From the NCBI GenBank assembly GCA_019312695.1, contig JAFDCT010000174.1, positions 1 to 15,889 on the forward strand: a stretch of DNA of 15,889 bases, in the 5' to 3' direction. Below are positions 1-7,430 of this stretch, in pieces. Origin of the DNA: Deltaproteobacteria bacterium (lineage in GTDB: Bacteria > Desulfobacterota > Desulfobulbia > Desulfobulbales > BM004). Within the stretch, counting starts at the first letter, position 1; the number at the start of each line of letters is the position of its first letter. A program made the position numbers and the translations under genes. The notes under the pieces were generated by a model that was not told where the DNA came from, did no database searches, and saw only the letters and a list, made by a program, of their open reading frames with translations.

Positions 1-1
1 A

Positions 2-1606
2 ATGTCAGAGGGGGGGTCAGGCGGCGCGGAAGCCATAGGCCTTTCAGATTTCCGTCTCAGGTTCTCCCATGGTTAGTACTCAGTAATATCTCCTGAGGGG
101 GCAGCTGCAATACAAGGTAAGATCAGGGAGGGCGAAAAGGTCCCGCAGGAACTCATCGATGCCTGTGCCGACAACCTGAAAATCACGGCCCAGGATAATC
201 TCGGGCTTGGTACTATTGACCGGATCATAAAGGAGCCGACTCTCGGTGCAAAACGTGATGATTTCACCTTTTTCAAGCAACTCCGCTCTGAAATAATCCG
301 GGCAACCGATGAAGTGGTGCTCAAGACCAAAAGCCTCAGGGCTTTCCGGGCATATGAGGTCAAGCTGAAAAAAGCTGAGGAAGCCGCGACAGAAGAACCT
401 GAAATTTATATATCCTGGGATCTCAACCAGGATGAAATAAAGCGTCTTCTTTTTTATCGCTCCAAAAAATACAGAAATATGGCTGCCAACTACTTTGGCG
501 GCCAGCCCTCATCATCTGAAGCAATTTACAGGCGCACCAGAAATATACTTTTCAGGCTCTATTACAGCTTCCGTTATGACCTTCTGCGACACCAGCAGAA
601 GCAGGTTGAAAAAGTCATCAAGGATGTTTCCGGAGAAGGCTCGGTACTGCTCAAGAGAATTACCGCCCCTTTTACCACTGCCTATAATTTCATAAGCCGC
701 AAATCTGAAGAAACGAAAAAAATCCGACCGACCATCGAGCGTCCGAGTGTTCCGGAAGAACTAGACATCTGGGACACCTATACGAGCCCTCTGGCCAATG
801 AGGACCGTACCATAAGCTGTCCCAATGCCGTCAAGTATGGCTGCAAGGACCTCTGGGTCCCTGATCTCTATGGTGAATTCTGCGGTGTCTGTGAAAACTG
901 CGGGCACCATTTTCCCCTGGAGTATGAGTGGTACCTGAAACACCTGTTTGATCCCGATTCCATCAAGGTTTTCAACAGCGAAATCCAGTCCCTTAATCCC
1001 CTGGGCTATCCGGGCTTTGCAGACCGTCTGGATTCAGCCCGCGCCATAACCGGACGTGATAGTGCCAACATCACCTTCTACTCCAAGGTCATGGATGTGG
1101 ATATTGTTGTCTCAATGCTCTACAGCGACTTCCGCAACGGGACCGTCGGGGCAGCCGAAGGTGAAAAATTTGTCAGGGCCTGCGAAAAAGCCCGGTTGAA
1201 ACGAAGACCCCTCCTGTCCTATGTCCATACCACTGGCGGCATAAGGATCCATGAAGGAACTCTTGGGGTCACCCAGATGCCGAAATGCACCATGGCTGTC
1301 CGCGAGTATATTGACTCAGGTGGACTGTATATCGTTGTTTATGACAATAATTCCTATGCCGGACCAGTTGCCAGTTTTCTCGGCTGCTCACCCTACCAGT
1401 TTGCCATCCGTTCCAGCAGGATAGGATTTGCCGGAAGCAGGGTTATAAGAGAAACCACCGGTGAAGATGTTCCTCCGGATTACCATAACTGCCGTAATGC
1501 CCTTAAACGATGGCATATCCAGGGCATCTGGGACCGCAGGGACTTCCGAAAGAATCTTTACAAGGCTCTCCTGACCATGGGCGGTAGGAATCTCTATTAC
1601 CGGTAA
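2..1606 (+). CDS. accA/accD: Fused acetyl/acyl-CoA carboxylase carboxyltransferase, AccA-like then AccD-like (5' end outside window; one in-frame TAG)
   Basis: This is the carboxyltransferase that moves the carboxyl group from carboxybiotin to an acyl-CoA. From base 2 the frame reads SEGGSGGAEAIGLSD, then after a TAG at 74-76 continues YSVISPEGAAAI and LGTIDRIIKEP, all AccA core signatures. The same frame runs unbroken from 77 into an AccD domain: a Cys-rich ribbon ending CGVCENCGHHF (about 818-910), then NPLGYPGFADRLD, GIRIHEGTLGVTQM and SYAGPVASFLG. The order is alpha then beta, the reverse of single-chain carboxyltransferases such as PCCB. The longest start codon after the TAG is a GTG at 314 without a convincing ribosome site, and it lies inside the protein, so it is not believed to be the real start. 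A biotin carrier (1652) and birA (2894) follow. Substrate (acetyl-CoA or propionyl-CoA) cannot be decided. Family assignment is sure; whether the protein is made full length is not. Confidence 0.85.
74..76 (+). other. In-frame TAG codon inside the conserved AccA domain
   Basis: The codons before it encode SEGGSGGAEAIGLSD...FSHG and those after it encode YSVISPEGAAAI, with no gap in the homology and no frame change. In AccA proteins this position holds a residue just before the YSVISPEG motif. TAT or TAC (Tyr) would need one base change to give TAG. It is either a nonsense mutation, a sequence error, or a recoded amber codon. Confidence 0.85.
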
Positions 1607-1651
1607 TTGCTGTCGAGCTAAACAAAAATCAGACTATAATGAACCGAGACC

Positions 1652-2299
1652 ATGGACCAAGACATTAATTTTGATGAAATAATAAACAAATACCGTTCAG
1701 ACCCTTTTGACTATCTGGATGTAGTGACACCGCATACGGGACTCGTCAAATTCAAGGTCAGCGACGGGGAAAAGGTTGATGGCCCCAGCGGCAAATGGCA
1801 CCATCATCCCGGCACTTTACTGTATATGATCAACCGGGAAAAGAACCCTAAACCCATATATTCACTGACAAACGGCGTGGTTGCTTCTCTACGCCGCGAG
1901 CTTGAAGGGGAATTTGTCGAAGCCGGCGAAAAACTCATGACCATTCAGCATCCTCTCAAAAAAAGAGAGATTATTGAGGGGATTCTGCAGAATGTCCTTT
2001 ACCTCTTCAAAGCGCCGGAAAAGGCAAAATACTTTTTTTCCTTAGATATCCAGGCCCGCCTGGAAAAACAGGACGATAAGGCTGTTTTTATTAAACCGGG
2101 TGATGAAATTATCACCATGTCTCTCATGAAAAGAGATACGCCCATTTATTACAGCGGTGAAGAAGGCATCATACATTCAGTCTATTTCAAGCCTGGTGAG
2201 AGCGTAAAGCAGGGTCAGCCGCTGATAGGGGTATGTGCCAAGGAAAAACTGCCTTTGATCCAGAAGATTATTACGCATGTCAAGGCTGAATGGTCCTAA
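1652..2299 (+). CDS. Biotin-attachment (carboxyl carrier) protein of the adjacent carboxylase
   Basis: A 215-residue protein that should carry the covalently bound biotin shuttled between biotin carboxylase and the carboxyltransferase encoded just upstream (gap 45 bases). The C-terminal part, about residues 138-195, aligns by eye with the biotinyl domain: PGDEIITMSLMKRDTPIYYS, then GIIHSVYFKPGESVKQGQPL. Lys160 in LMKR sits where canonical BCCP has AMKM. The N-terminal part, about residues 23-100, looks like a second barrel (TPHTGLVKFKV, GVVASL, FVEAGEKLMTI) but has no Met-Lys pair at the hairpin. The canonical Ala/Pro-rich linker of AccB is absent. It ends TAA. Linkage to AccA-AccD and BirA supports the role; the modified lysine is inferred, not shown. 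Confidence 0.8.
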   Translation: MDQDINFDEIINKYRSDPFDYLDVVTPHTGLVKFKVSDGEKVDGPSGKWHHHPGTLLYMINREKNPKPIYSLTNGVVASLRRELEGEFVEAGEKLMTIQHPLKKREIIEGILQNVLYLFKAPEKAKYFFSLDIQARLEKQDDKAVFIKPGDEIITMSLMKRDTPIYYSGEEGIIHSVYFKPGESVKQGQPLIGVCAKEKLPLIQKIITHVKAEWS

Positions 2300-2349
2300 C
2301 CTGTTTCATCCGGGAAAGGCTCTTTGGAACAATTTCTGTGTCAAACTTC

Positions 2350-2395
2350 GGAATTGCTTGTGCGACGCACCACATGTGCGACTCCGCATAATTCC
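2350..2395 (+). repeat. Imperfect inverted repeat after the biotin-carrier gene
   Basis: GGAATT (2350-2355) and AATTCC (2390-2395) form outer arms. TGCG (2361-2364) can pair with CGCA (2385-2388). Inside are two copies of TGTGCGAC (2359-2366 and 2375-2382) and the odd palindrome GTGCGACGCAC (2360-2370). A T-rich stretch (2391-2410) follows. It could be a weak terminator or attenuator, or an operator for a regulator; the stem is interrupted, so either reading is tentative. Confidence 0.35.
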
Positions 2396-2444
2396 TTGTT
2401 TTCCTTGTCCTTGTTCCCAATTTCTCGTTTTTGAAGAGAAAAAG

Positions 2445-2894
2445 ATGTATAAATTACAACAAAATACCGAGTTTGCTGTTAACGCTTTACGGCAAAATTG
2501 TTTCGCACAAAAGACCAGGAGGAATTTTTTGTTTTTTCCGAATCTTCTGACAGCTGCTATCTTTATTGTTTTTTCCCTATCATCATGCACTATGGTTTCA
2601 AAAGAAATGCTGCCCGGTATGGAATACCGTGCAAATCCACAGGTAAAAATCATCGAGTATGACGACCATGCCAAACTTCAGGAGGATTGCGCTGAACACG
2701 TTAAAGAGACATATATATGGCTTTCCGGATGTTCGCTGGTACCACAAGATCCGCAGGGGACATGTATTATACGGATAATGGCTGGAGATGAAAGAATCAA
2801 AAAACATGAAATGGCACACTGTCATGGCCATGCTGATACATTTCTGCCGTGGAAGGCCGATTCCGATTTTTACAGCAGACATAAACAGCAATAA
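2445..2894 (+). CDS. Predicted lipoprotein with HExxH motif, unknown function
   Basis: From the ATG at 2445 (purine-rich GAAGAGAAAAAG just before it) this is 149 residues: a charged N-terminus with KTRR, a hydrophobic run and a lipobox LSSC (Cys48), followed by a short mature domain. A TTG at 2529 has a perfect AGGAGG six bases upstream (2517-2522) and is in frame; it would give a signal peptide of ordinary length but without basic residues. An in-frame ATG at 2277 overlaps the previous gene and is unlikely. The mature part holds Cys82, Cys96 and Cys107, then KHEMAHCHGH (His121-Glu122-x-x-His125), the zinc-binding pattern of gluzincin-type peptidases, with another Cys and His close by. No family is recognised with confidence; metal binding is inferred. 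Its stop shares a base with the birA start (TAATG). Confidence 0.7.
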   Translation: MYKLQQNTEFAVNALRQNCFAQKTRRNFLFFPNLLTAAIFIVFSLSSCTMVSKEMLPGMEYRANPQVKIIEYDDHAKLQEDCAEHVKETYIWLSGCSLVPQDPQGTCIIRIMAGDERIKKHEMAHCHGHADTFLPWKADSDFYSRHKQQ

Positions 2895-3850
2895 TGGACC
2901 TTACAAAAAAACTCTCTCCCGACTCTATCCAGCAAATCATACAGCAGGAGGAAATTCCCCTCCGCAGCAAGACATTTTCTCTTAATACAGTAACTGAAAT
3001 ATTTCGCTACGGTGCCATAATCGGCTATACCGGCGAGCATCATGATCAGATTGGCCGGGGCATGGACTGGGCCCGGCATTTGATAGATAAGGCTGAAGAG
3101 ACAAACCTCTCTTTTCCCAGCGGAACTGTCATCCTGGCCGACCAAATGGTTCAGAGCAAGGGGCGCTTCAAAAGACCTTGGCATGCCCCCAGGGGCGGAC
3201 TCTGGCTCACACTTGTCCTGGCCAACACCCTGCTGCCTGAAAGCCAGCTGCTTGTTCCCATGGCTGCCGGCATAGCCTGCTGTGAAACCCTGAGATCGAC
3301 CGGTATTAAAGCTTACCTAAAATGGGTAAACGATGTTTTGGTCAACGGTAAAAAGATTTCAGGCATCCTCACTGAAACTTACAGGAGCCCCCGTTTTAAG
3401 GAGGAATATATTCTGCTGGGTATTGGCATCAACGTTAACAACAACGTATTTCCTGCCGAACTTTCCAGCCAGGCGACTTCTATGAAATCATGCCTCAACA
3501 GGGAATCGAGCTTGCCGGAAGTGACAGCAAGGCTGCTGGCAAAACTCCGGTGGAATATTGGCCTTCTTTATCATGAGGAGGCAAGACACCTTGAAATTCA
3601 CGGGGGTATTGGCAAAAACAGTGAAACACTGACTGAAAACATGAACCAGGATAAGCACCTGCTTCTGGAAAGTTACAAAAGCCTCTCTGATATTTTTGAC
3701 CGGAGAGTGCTTTTTGGTTTTAATGTCCAGGAAAATCCTCAGTTTGAGGCAAAAGTAATCGGTCTAGACAATTCCGGCGGTTTAATTCTTGAACTGGAAG
3801 ACACCTCACGAATAGTGCAGCACAGCGGTGAAATTATTTACCTGGACTGA
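2894..3850 (+). CDS. birA: Biotin--[biotin carboxyl-carrier protein] ligase
   Basis: Activates biotin with ATP to biotinyl-AMP and transfers it to the carrier lysine; the likely target is the product of the gene at 1652. The 318-residue protein shows the adenylate-binding loop SKGRFKRPWHAPRGG (88-102), KWVNDVLVNGKKISGIL (143-159; canonical KWPND, here Val for Pro), and LLGIGINVN (174-182). A C-terminal small barrel (about 265-318) ends the protein. The N-terminal 75 residues do not look like the winged-helix repressor domain of E. coli BirA, so this is probably a ligase only. About 40 extra polar residues (about 228-268) precede the C-terminal domain. Its ATG overlaps the TAA of the lipoprotein gene, so the two are translationally linked. 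It converges with recO. Confidence 0.92.
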   Translation: MDLTKKLSPDSIQQIIQQEEIPLRSKTFSLNTVTEIFRYGAIIGYTGEHHDQIGRGMDWARHLIDKAEETNLSFPSGTVILADQMVQSKGRFKRPWHAPRGGLWLTLVLANTLLPESQLLVPMAAGIACCETLRSTGIKAYLKWVNDVLVNGKKISGILTETYRSPRFKEEYILLGIGINVNNNVFPAELSSQATSMKSCLNRESSLPEVTARLLAKLRWNIGLLYHEEARHLEIHGGIGKNSETLTENMNQDKHLLLESYKSLSDIFDRRVLFGFNVQENPQFEAKVIGLDNSGGLILELEDTSRIVQHSGEIIYLD

Positions 3851-3917
3851 ACTCTATGGGCCGGGCTGTTTTCTGCAAAAATATCTAGCGCTAGGCTGAA
3901 CCGCTAATACCAGCCAC

Positions 3918-4673
3918 TCAACTTTTTCCCAGAAAATTCCAGGCAGTAATCTCGCGCTGCAGAAGATAGTGACCATATATTTTGAAAAGGAGTAGAGCTT
4001 CCCGGATTGAGGTTTCAGAAAAACGCAACCGCTCAATTTTTTCCAGGGGCAGGTCCTGGGCATGCTGGAGCAGCCTGACAGTATTCAAAGATAGAGAAAC
4101 CTGTTCGCGTGATACAACTTCAGGCGAACAGTTCCTGCACAGCATTCCATGCCGTACAGGATGAAATATATAGGGCATGCCGTCCGCTTGATCATTCTCA
4201 CACTTGATGCAGCCGGCCAGGTGCAGTTTATAGCCTAAAAGAGTGTAAAGCTTTACCTGGAAAAATATCTGTACCATCTGGGGCGGGCTGCCCCTGTCTA
4301 TATGCTGAAGGGCCCAGAGTAGAAGGTGAAAGATATTTATATCCGCATCATAATCCCTGGACCAGTAATAGACCAGTTCACAGGCCAACACTCCACTGAC
4401 ATAACGATCGTAATGCTGCCGCAGACTCATAAAAGGATTCAGCAGTTCAGCTTCATCAATGCGAAAGAGCCCTGAACGGCTGCGGTCATCATAGAGAACC
4501 TGAAGCAGAGAAAATATTTCCAGCTTATTGCTGAAGCGCTTCCTGCTTTTCTTGGCCCCCTTGGCAATTCCTGCCAGCTTCCCTTCCTGCTCGCTGTAGA
4601 ACGTGACAATTTTATCCGACTCCCCAAGATCATTCACCCTGAGAACAATGGCTGTCATTTTTTTACTGGTCAT
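3918..4673 (-). CDS. recO: DNA repair protein RecO
   Basis: RecO works with RecR (and RecF) to load RecA on single-stranded DNA coated with SSB. At 251 residues it has normal family length. The N-terminal OB-fold begins MTAIVLRVNDLGESDKIVTF and contains GKLAGIAKGAKKSRKRF (31-47). The C-terminal zinc-binding part has the four-cysteine pattern CIKC (155-158) and CRNC (179-182). It is the last gene of the minus-strand run, 36 bases downstream of the broken RodZ-like gene, and converges with birA across 67 bases. The start at ATG 4673 was kept; an ATG five codons inside is possible. TGA stop. Confidence 0.92.
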   Translation of the reverse strand: MTSKKMTAIVLRVNDLGESDKIVTFYSEQEGKLAGIAKGAKKSRKRFSNKLEIFSLLQVLYDDRSRSGLFRIDEAELLNPFMSLRQHYDRYVSGVLACELVYYWSRDYDADINIFHLLLWALQHIDRGSPPQMVQIFFQVKLYTLLGYKLHLAGCIKCENDQADGMPYIFHPVRHGMLCRNCSPEVVSREQVSLSLNTVRLLQHAQDLPLEKIERLRFSETSIREALLLFKIYGHYLLQREITAWNFLGKS

Positions 4674-4709
4674 TACAAGGTAAACTGCAGGGTTTTGGTT
4701 GGAATTTTT

Positions 4710-5206
4710 TCAGCAGAGAAAATTTGGGAAATAATCGGGAAAATATGAAAAAAGCACAGGGCAGTACCCCTGGAAAAAACCAAGGTGGTTATAGGGCGCC
4801 AGGTAATTCTTGTAAACCCAGAAAATAAGGAGGCCTGAAGCGGCAACGATAACCGGTAAAAGTAAGCGGTGTAGCGTTTCGGCCAAAAAGGTCCCCTCTT
4901 GCCCCTTTATGGTTATTACCGTGCTGAAACCGGATGCGCTCCCAGGCTTCTTCATGCTCGTCGCCTCATGCTGGTACTTTACCTTTATTTCCTCGGAATC
5001 AGCCTCAAGGTATTGGGCATATTTTTTTAAAAGGCATTAATATATACTTCGGCGAGAAGCCCCTCCCTGTCTTCAACTTCCAGGGTTTGTAGAATAGCTG
5101 TGGTGATACCTGTTGATCCAGATACCTCCTCCAGGGTGATATTGCCGCTTAAACGCCTGTTACGCAAGTAACTTCCGAGAGTCTGAAAAATTCAACCGGG
5201 CAGCAT
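4710..5206 (-). pseudogene. RodZ-like helix-turn-helix membrane protein, disrupted by a TGA and a frameshift
   Basis: The ATG at 5206-5204 follows AAGGGA. Codons are Met-Leu-Pro-Gly then TGA (5194-5192). The frame then reads IFQTLGSYLRNRR, NITLEEVSGSTGI and LLAEVYINAF, matching the HTH domain of the RodZ/HTH_25 family. It stops at TAA (5029-5027) in TTTTAAAAAAA. One missing T would restore the reading: from 5030 the -1 frame gives LKKYAQYLEADSEEIKVKY, exactly the expected continuation, and then a membrane segment LLLPVIVAASGLLIFWVY followed by a short tail ending at 4710. RodZ anchors the MreB cytoskeleton; the family context next to recO is common in related bacteria. The C-terminal domain typical of RodZ is absent, so the 3' end may also be decayed. 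The frame from ATG 4955 (81 codons) is only its 3' fragment. Confidence 0.75.
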
Positions 5207-5284
5207 AATTTCCCTTTTCTGTAGACTCGTTGCTCTTTTGCCTATACCTTTCGGAACCTATAGTCTCACGCCTCCAGCATTATA

Positions 5285-6301
5285 TTACAGCAGGATATTG
5301 ATGTATGCCTCATCACGAAGAGTTTTTACCCAGTTCTTATAATTTTCCTCCATCTCCTGGCGGTAAAGAATATCCCTGATTTCCTCCCGAACAGCTTCGT
5401 ACGGCGCCTTAACAACTATATCTCCTTCACGCAAGGAAAGCAGTTTGAAAAATTGGAAGGCATTGCCTGTTTCAACAATCGGGCTTATTTCACCGGGTTT
5501 CATTGTCAGAATTACGTCCTTCATATGGCCCGCCATTTCATCTTTCTTAAACATGCCTATATCGCCTCCATCTGCAGCTGACGGCAGGTTTGAATATGAC
5601 TGGGCCAGGCTATTAAAACTTTCACCCTCAAGCACTCTCGCACGTATCTCTTCCGCTTTTTCCCTGGCCGCATCTTTCGTGTCAAACCCCGCTTCTGTCA
5701 GTGTGATGCTGTTTCGCCAGGTAAAACCCATCTGCAGGATATGATAACCGCTTTCCCCTTTTTCCTGGGTATATTCAGTTTGATAATACTGCTGAATATC
5801 ATCCTCAATAATGACTATCCGGGACCGCACCTCCAAGCTGATCAGCTTGGACTGTAAAATTTGATCCCGAATGTTCTCACGGTATTCCTGCTCAAAAATA
5901 TTCATTGCCGCCAATTCACTTCTGAAATCCTCTATGGTGGCATTATTCTGTGCCAATATCTGATCGATTGCCCTATCTATTTCTTCATCAGTTACTTTTA
6001 TCGCCAACTTCTCAGCATGCTGCCTGACTATTGTTTTGTCTATCAGGCTGGACAGTACTTCCTCCCTGGCCTTTTCCATGGCCCTTTTCATTTCTGCCTC
6101 TGGTGTCTTTGCTTTAATCCGAGCGAAAAATTCCTTCCCCGTCTTATCAAGTTCAGAAAGGGTTATGACATCATTATTGACGACCGCTACTACCCGGTCG
6201 ACAAGATGCTCCCCATAGGAATGGACAGCCGTGGAAAAAAATATAAGAAAACTTACAAATAATAAAAGTGAACGGCTCAGCATTTTAAAATTCCCAAACA
6301 T
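5285..6301 (-). CDS. SurA-like periplasmic peptidyl-prolyl cis-trans isomerase
   Basis: A periplasmic chaperone that helps outer-membrane proteins fold and isomerises prolyl bonds. The 338-residue precursor has a signal peptide (LLLFVSFLIFFSTAVHS, to about residue 28), a SurA-type N-terminal domain starting VDRVVAVVNNDVITLSEL and reaching about residue 180, and one parvulin domain (about 186-290) with SYSNLPSAADGGDIGMF and MKPGEISPIVETG. E. coli SurA has two parvulin domains; this has one, as in many short SurA/PrsA relatives. An internal ATG at 6283 lies 8 bases after GGGA and removes six residues before the signal sequence, so it may be the true start. It is followed after 78 bases by the broken RodZ-like gene. 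TAA stop. Confidence 0.88.
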   Translation of the reverse strand: MFGNFKMLSRSLLLFVSFLIFFSTAVHSYGEHLVDRVVAVVNNDVITLSELDKTGKEFFARIKAKTPEAEMKRAMEKAREEVLSSLIDKTIVRQHAEKLAIKVTDEEIDRAIDQILAQNNATIEDFRSELAAMNIFEQEYRENIRDQILQSKLISLEVRSRIVIIEDDIQQYYQTEYTQEKGESGYHILQMGFTWRNSITLTEAGFDTKDAAREKAEEIRARVLEGESFNSLAQSYSNLPSAADGGDIGMFKKDEMAGHMKDVILTMKPGEISPIVETGNAFQFFKLLSLREGDIVVKAPYEAVREEIRDILYRQEMEENYKNWVKTLRDEAYINILL

Positions 6302-6593
6302 TTGAAATTTTTTAAAAAAATTATACTTGAATGTCTACAAAAAGTACCCGGCTCGGTGGAATTTATACTTACTCCTTTTAATTTTAACGGACAACCAATT
6401 ATTCTACGTATCATAAAAAGCGCGGTGCGAACAGCTGTGCCTTTAATAATTGAAACTTTTTAGTTCCTCGCAGATTCTGCTGCCATTTTGCTTCTGACAA
6501 GTAGTGAAAACCAACATATGCTTTATGTAATCTCATTGGCAAGGATAAATTTTATCAGACTCAACCGTCCCGCCCTAAACCGGCTGGATAGTA
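6302..6593. other. Intergenic region between nucleotidyltransferase and surA-like gene
   Basis: About 290 bases without a credible gene on either strand. On the minus strand a TATAAT (6325-6320) lies about 20 bases before the first surA ATG, a possible -10 box, but no good -35 box is seen. An AAGGAGTAAG sequence (minus strand, near 6370) looks like a ribosome site yet no start codon follows it. No tRNA-like fold, strong terminator or repeat was recognised. Confidence 0.5.
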
Positions 6594-7373
6594 TTAAGCG
6601 ACTGGTCGGGTCCAGGCATCCTCTGACATGAACTCCGGCCACTTTTTGCGGGCTTCTGCCAACGAATCCATTGTGCCGATATCCATTGCGAACTCTCCAC
6701 TGTCATATGCCTTCATCTTTCCGACCATGCGGGGCAGCACATGGCAGCTCAGGTCCAGTACAGCCTCTTCCCGCCTTTCTTCAGGTTTAGGAAAATAGTT
6801 AAAAATTCTGTCATCTGCTATATAGATCCCGCCGGCTCCCAAATCCGACTTCGGTTTCTCCGGTTTTTCTTCAAAATCTGTGACCATGTCATTATCATCA
6901 AGGCAGACAATACCGGCACGCTTCGGATCAGCCCCCCTGTATACCCTTATGGTCAGTGGTTGTTGGTATTCAATATGAAAGGCCAGCATCTTCTGCAGGT
7001 CAAGCCGGGTAAGGTTATCACCATAGATAATGAAAAATGGGCCGCTGCCGGCCCATTCCCGGTTAGCCAAGATAGTGCCGCCACTGCCAAGCAAAGTGGA
7101 CTCATGAAAGAGGAGGACCTGTATCTGATTATGATCTGCTGTCCACTTTTTGACAAAGACATGAACCTGTTCATGCAGCCAGTGGGTATTTATCAGGACC
7201 TCAGTAATGGAGGATCGTGCCAGATGTTCAAGCCATATCTGCAGCAGGGGTTTACCGTTGATCGGCAGGAGACATTTGGGAATAGAGTCTGTAAGAGGCC
7301 TCAGTCTTTCACCCCTTCCAGCGACTAAAAGAAAGGCCTTCAGCCTTTGCTGTGTTCCTTGACGTATTTTCAT
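6594..7373 (-). CDS. Sugar-1-phosphate nucleotidyltransferase (NDP-sugar pyrophosphorylase family)
   Basis: Transfers a nucleotide to a sugar 1-phosphate, making an activated sugar for cell-surface or cofactor use. The 259-residue protein opens with the family signature AGRGERLRPLTDSIPKCLLP (18-37), has a LGSGGT nucleotide-binding segment (95-100), the metal-binding YGDN (117-120) and FEEKPEKP further on, followed by a GAGGIYI strand. Length and the absence of a left-handed helix tail resemble mannose-1-phosphate guanylyltransferase, HddC or MurU-type enzymes; the sugar and the nucleotide cannot be told from sequence alone. It lies downstream of the rhodanese gene with 57 bases between, same strand. 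TAA stop. Confidence 0.85.
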   Translation of the reverse strand: MKIRQGTQQRLKAFLLVAGRGERLRPLTDSIPKCLLPINGKPLLQIWLEHLARSSITEVLINTHWLHEQVHVFVKKWTADHNQIQVLLFHESTLLGSGGTILANREWAGSGPFFIIYGDNLTRLDLQKMLAFHIEYQQPLTIRVYRGADPKRAGIVCLDDNDMVTDFEEKPEKPKSDLGAGGIYIADDRIFNYFPKPEERREEAVLDLSCHVLPRMVGKMKAYDSGEFAMDIGTMDSLAEARKKWPEFMSEDAWTRPVA

Positions 7374-7430
7374 CAGCTGATAGGGAACTCTGATCTTTCG
7401 CTAACGTATAAATTTCTACCAGGAATTCAT

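Noticed and set aside
2277..2444. Upstream ATG extension of the lipoprotein gene
   Set aside because: It overlaps the carrier gene, has no membrane or domain signal, runs through the repeat block, and would bury the signal peptide about 100 residues into the protein.
3885..3894. Perfect palindrome CTAGCGCTAG between convergent birA and recO
   Set aside because: Only ten bases, no loop and no T-run, so not a convincing terminator; no second copy noticed to suggest an operator.
5022..5033. Programmed -1 frameshift in TTTTAAAAAAA
   Set aside because: The zero-frame codons TTT TAA do not fit the X XXY YYZ pattern, and slippage on the A run would not remove the stop; a lost T is simpler.
5192..5194. 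TGA at codon 5 of the RodZ-like gene as a selenocysteine codon
   Set aside because: No selenoprotein is known in this family, no convincing SECIS-like hairpin was seen just downstream, and the same gene has a frameshift.
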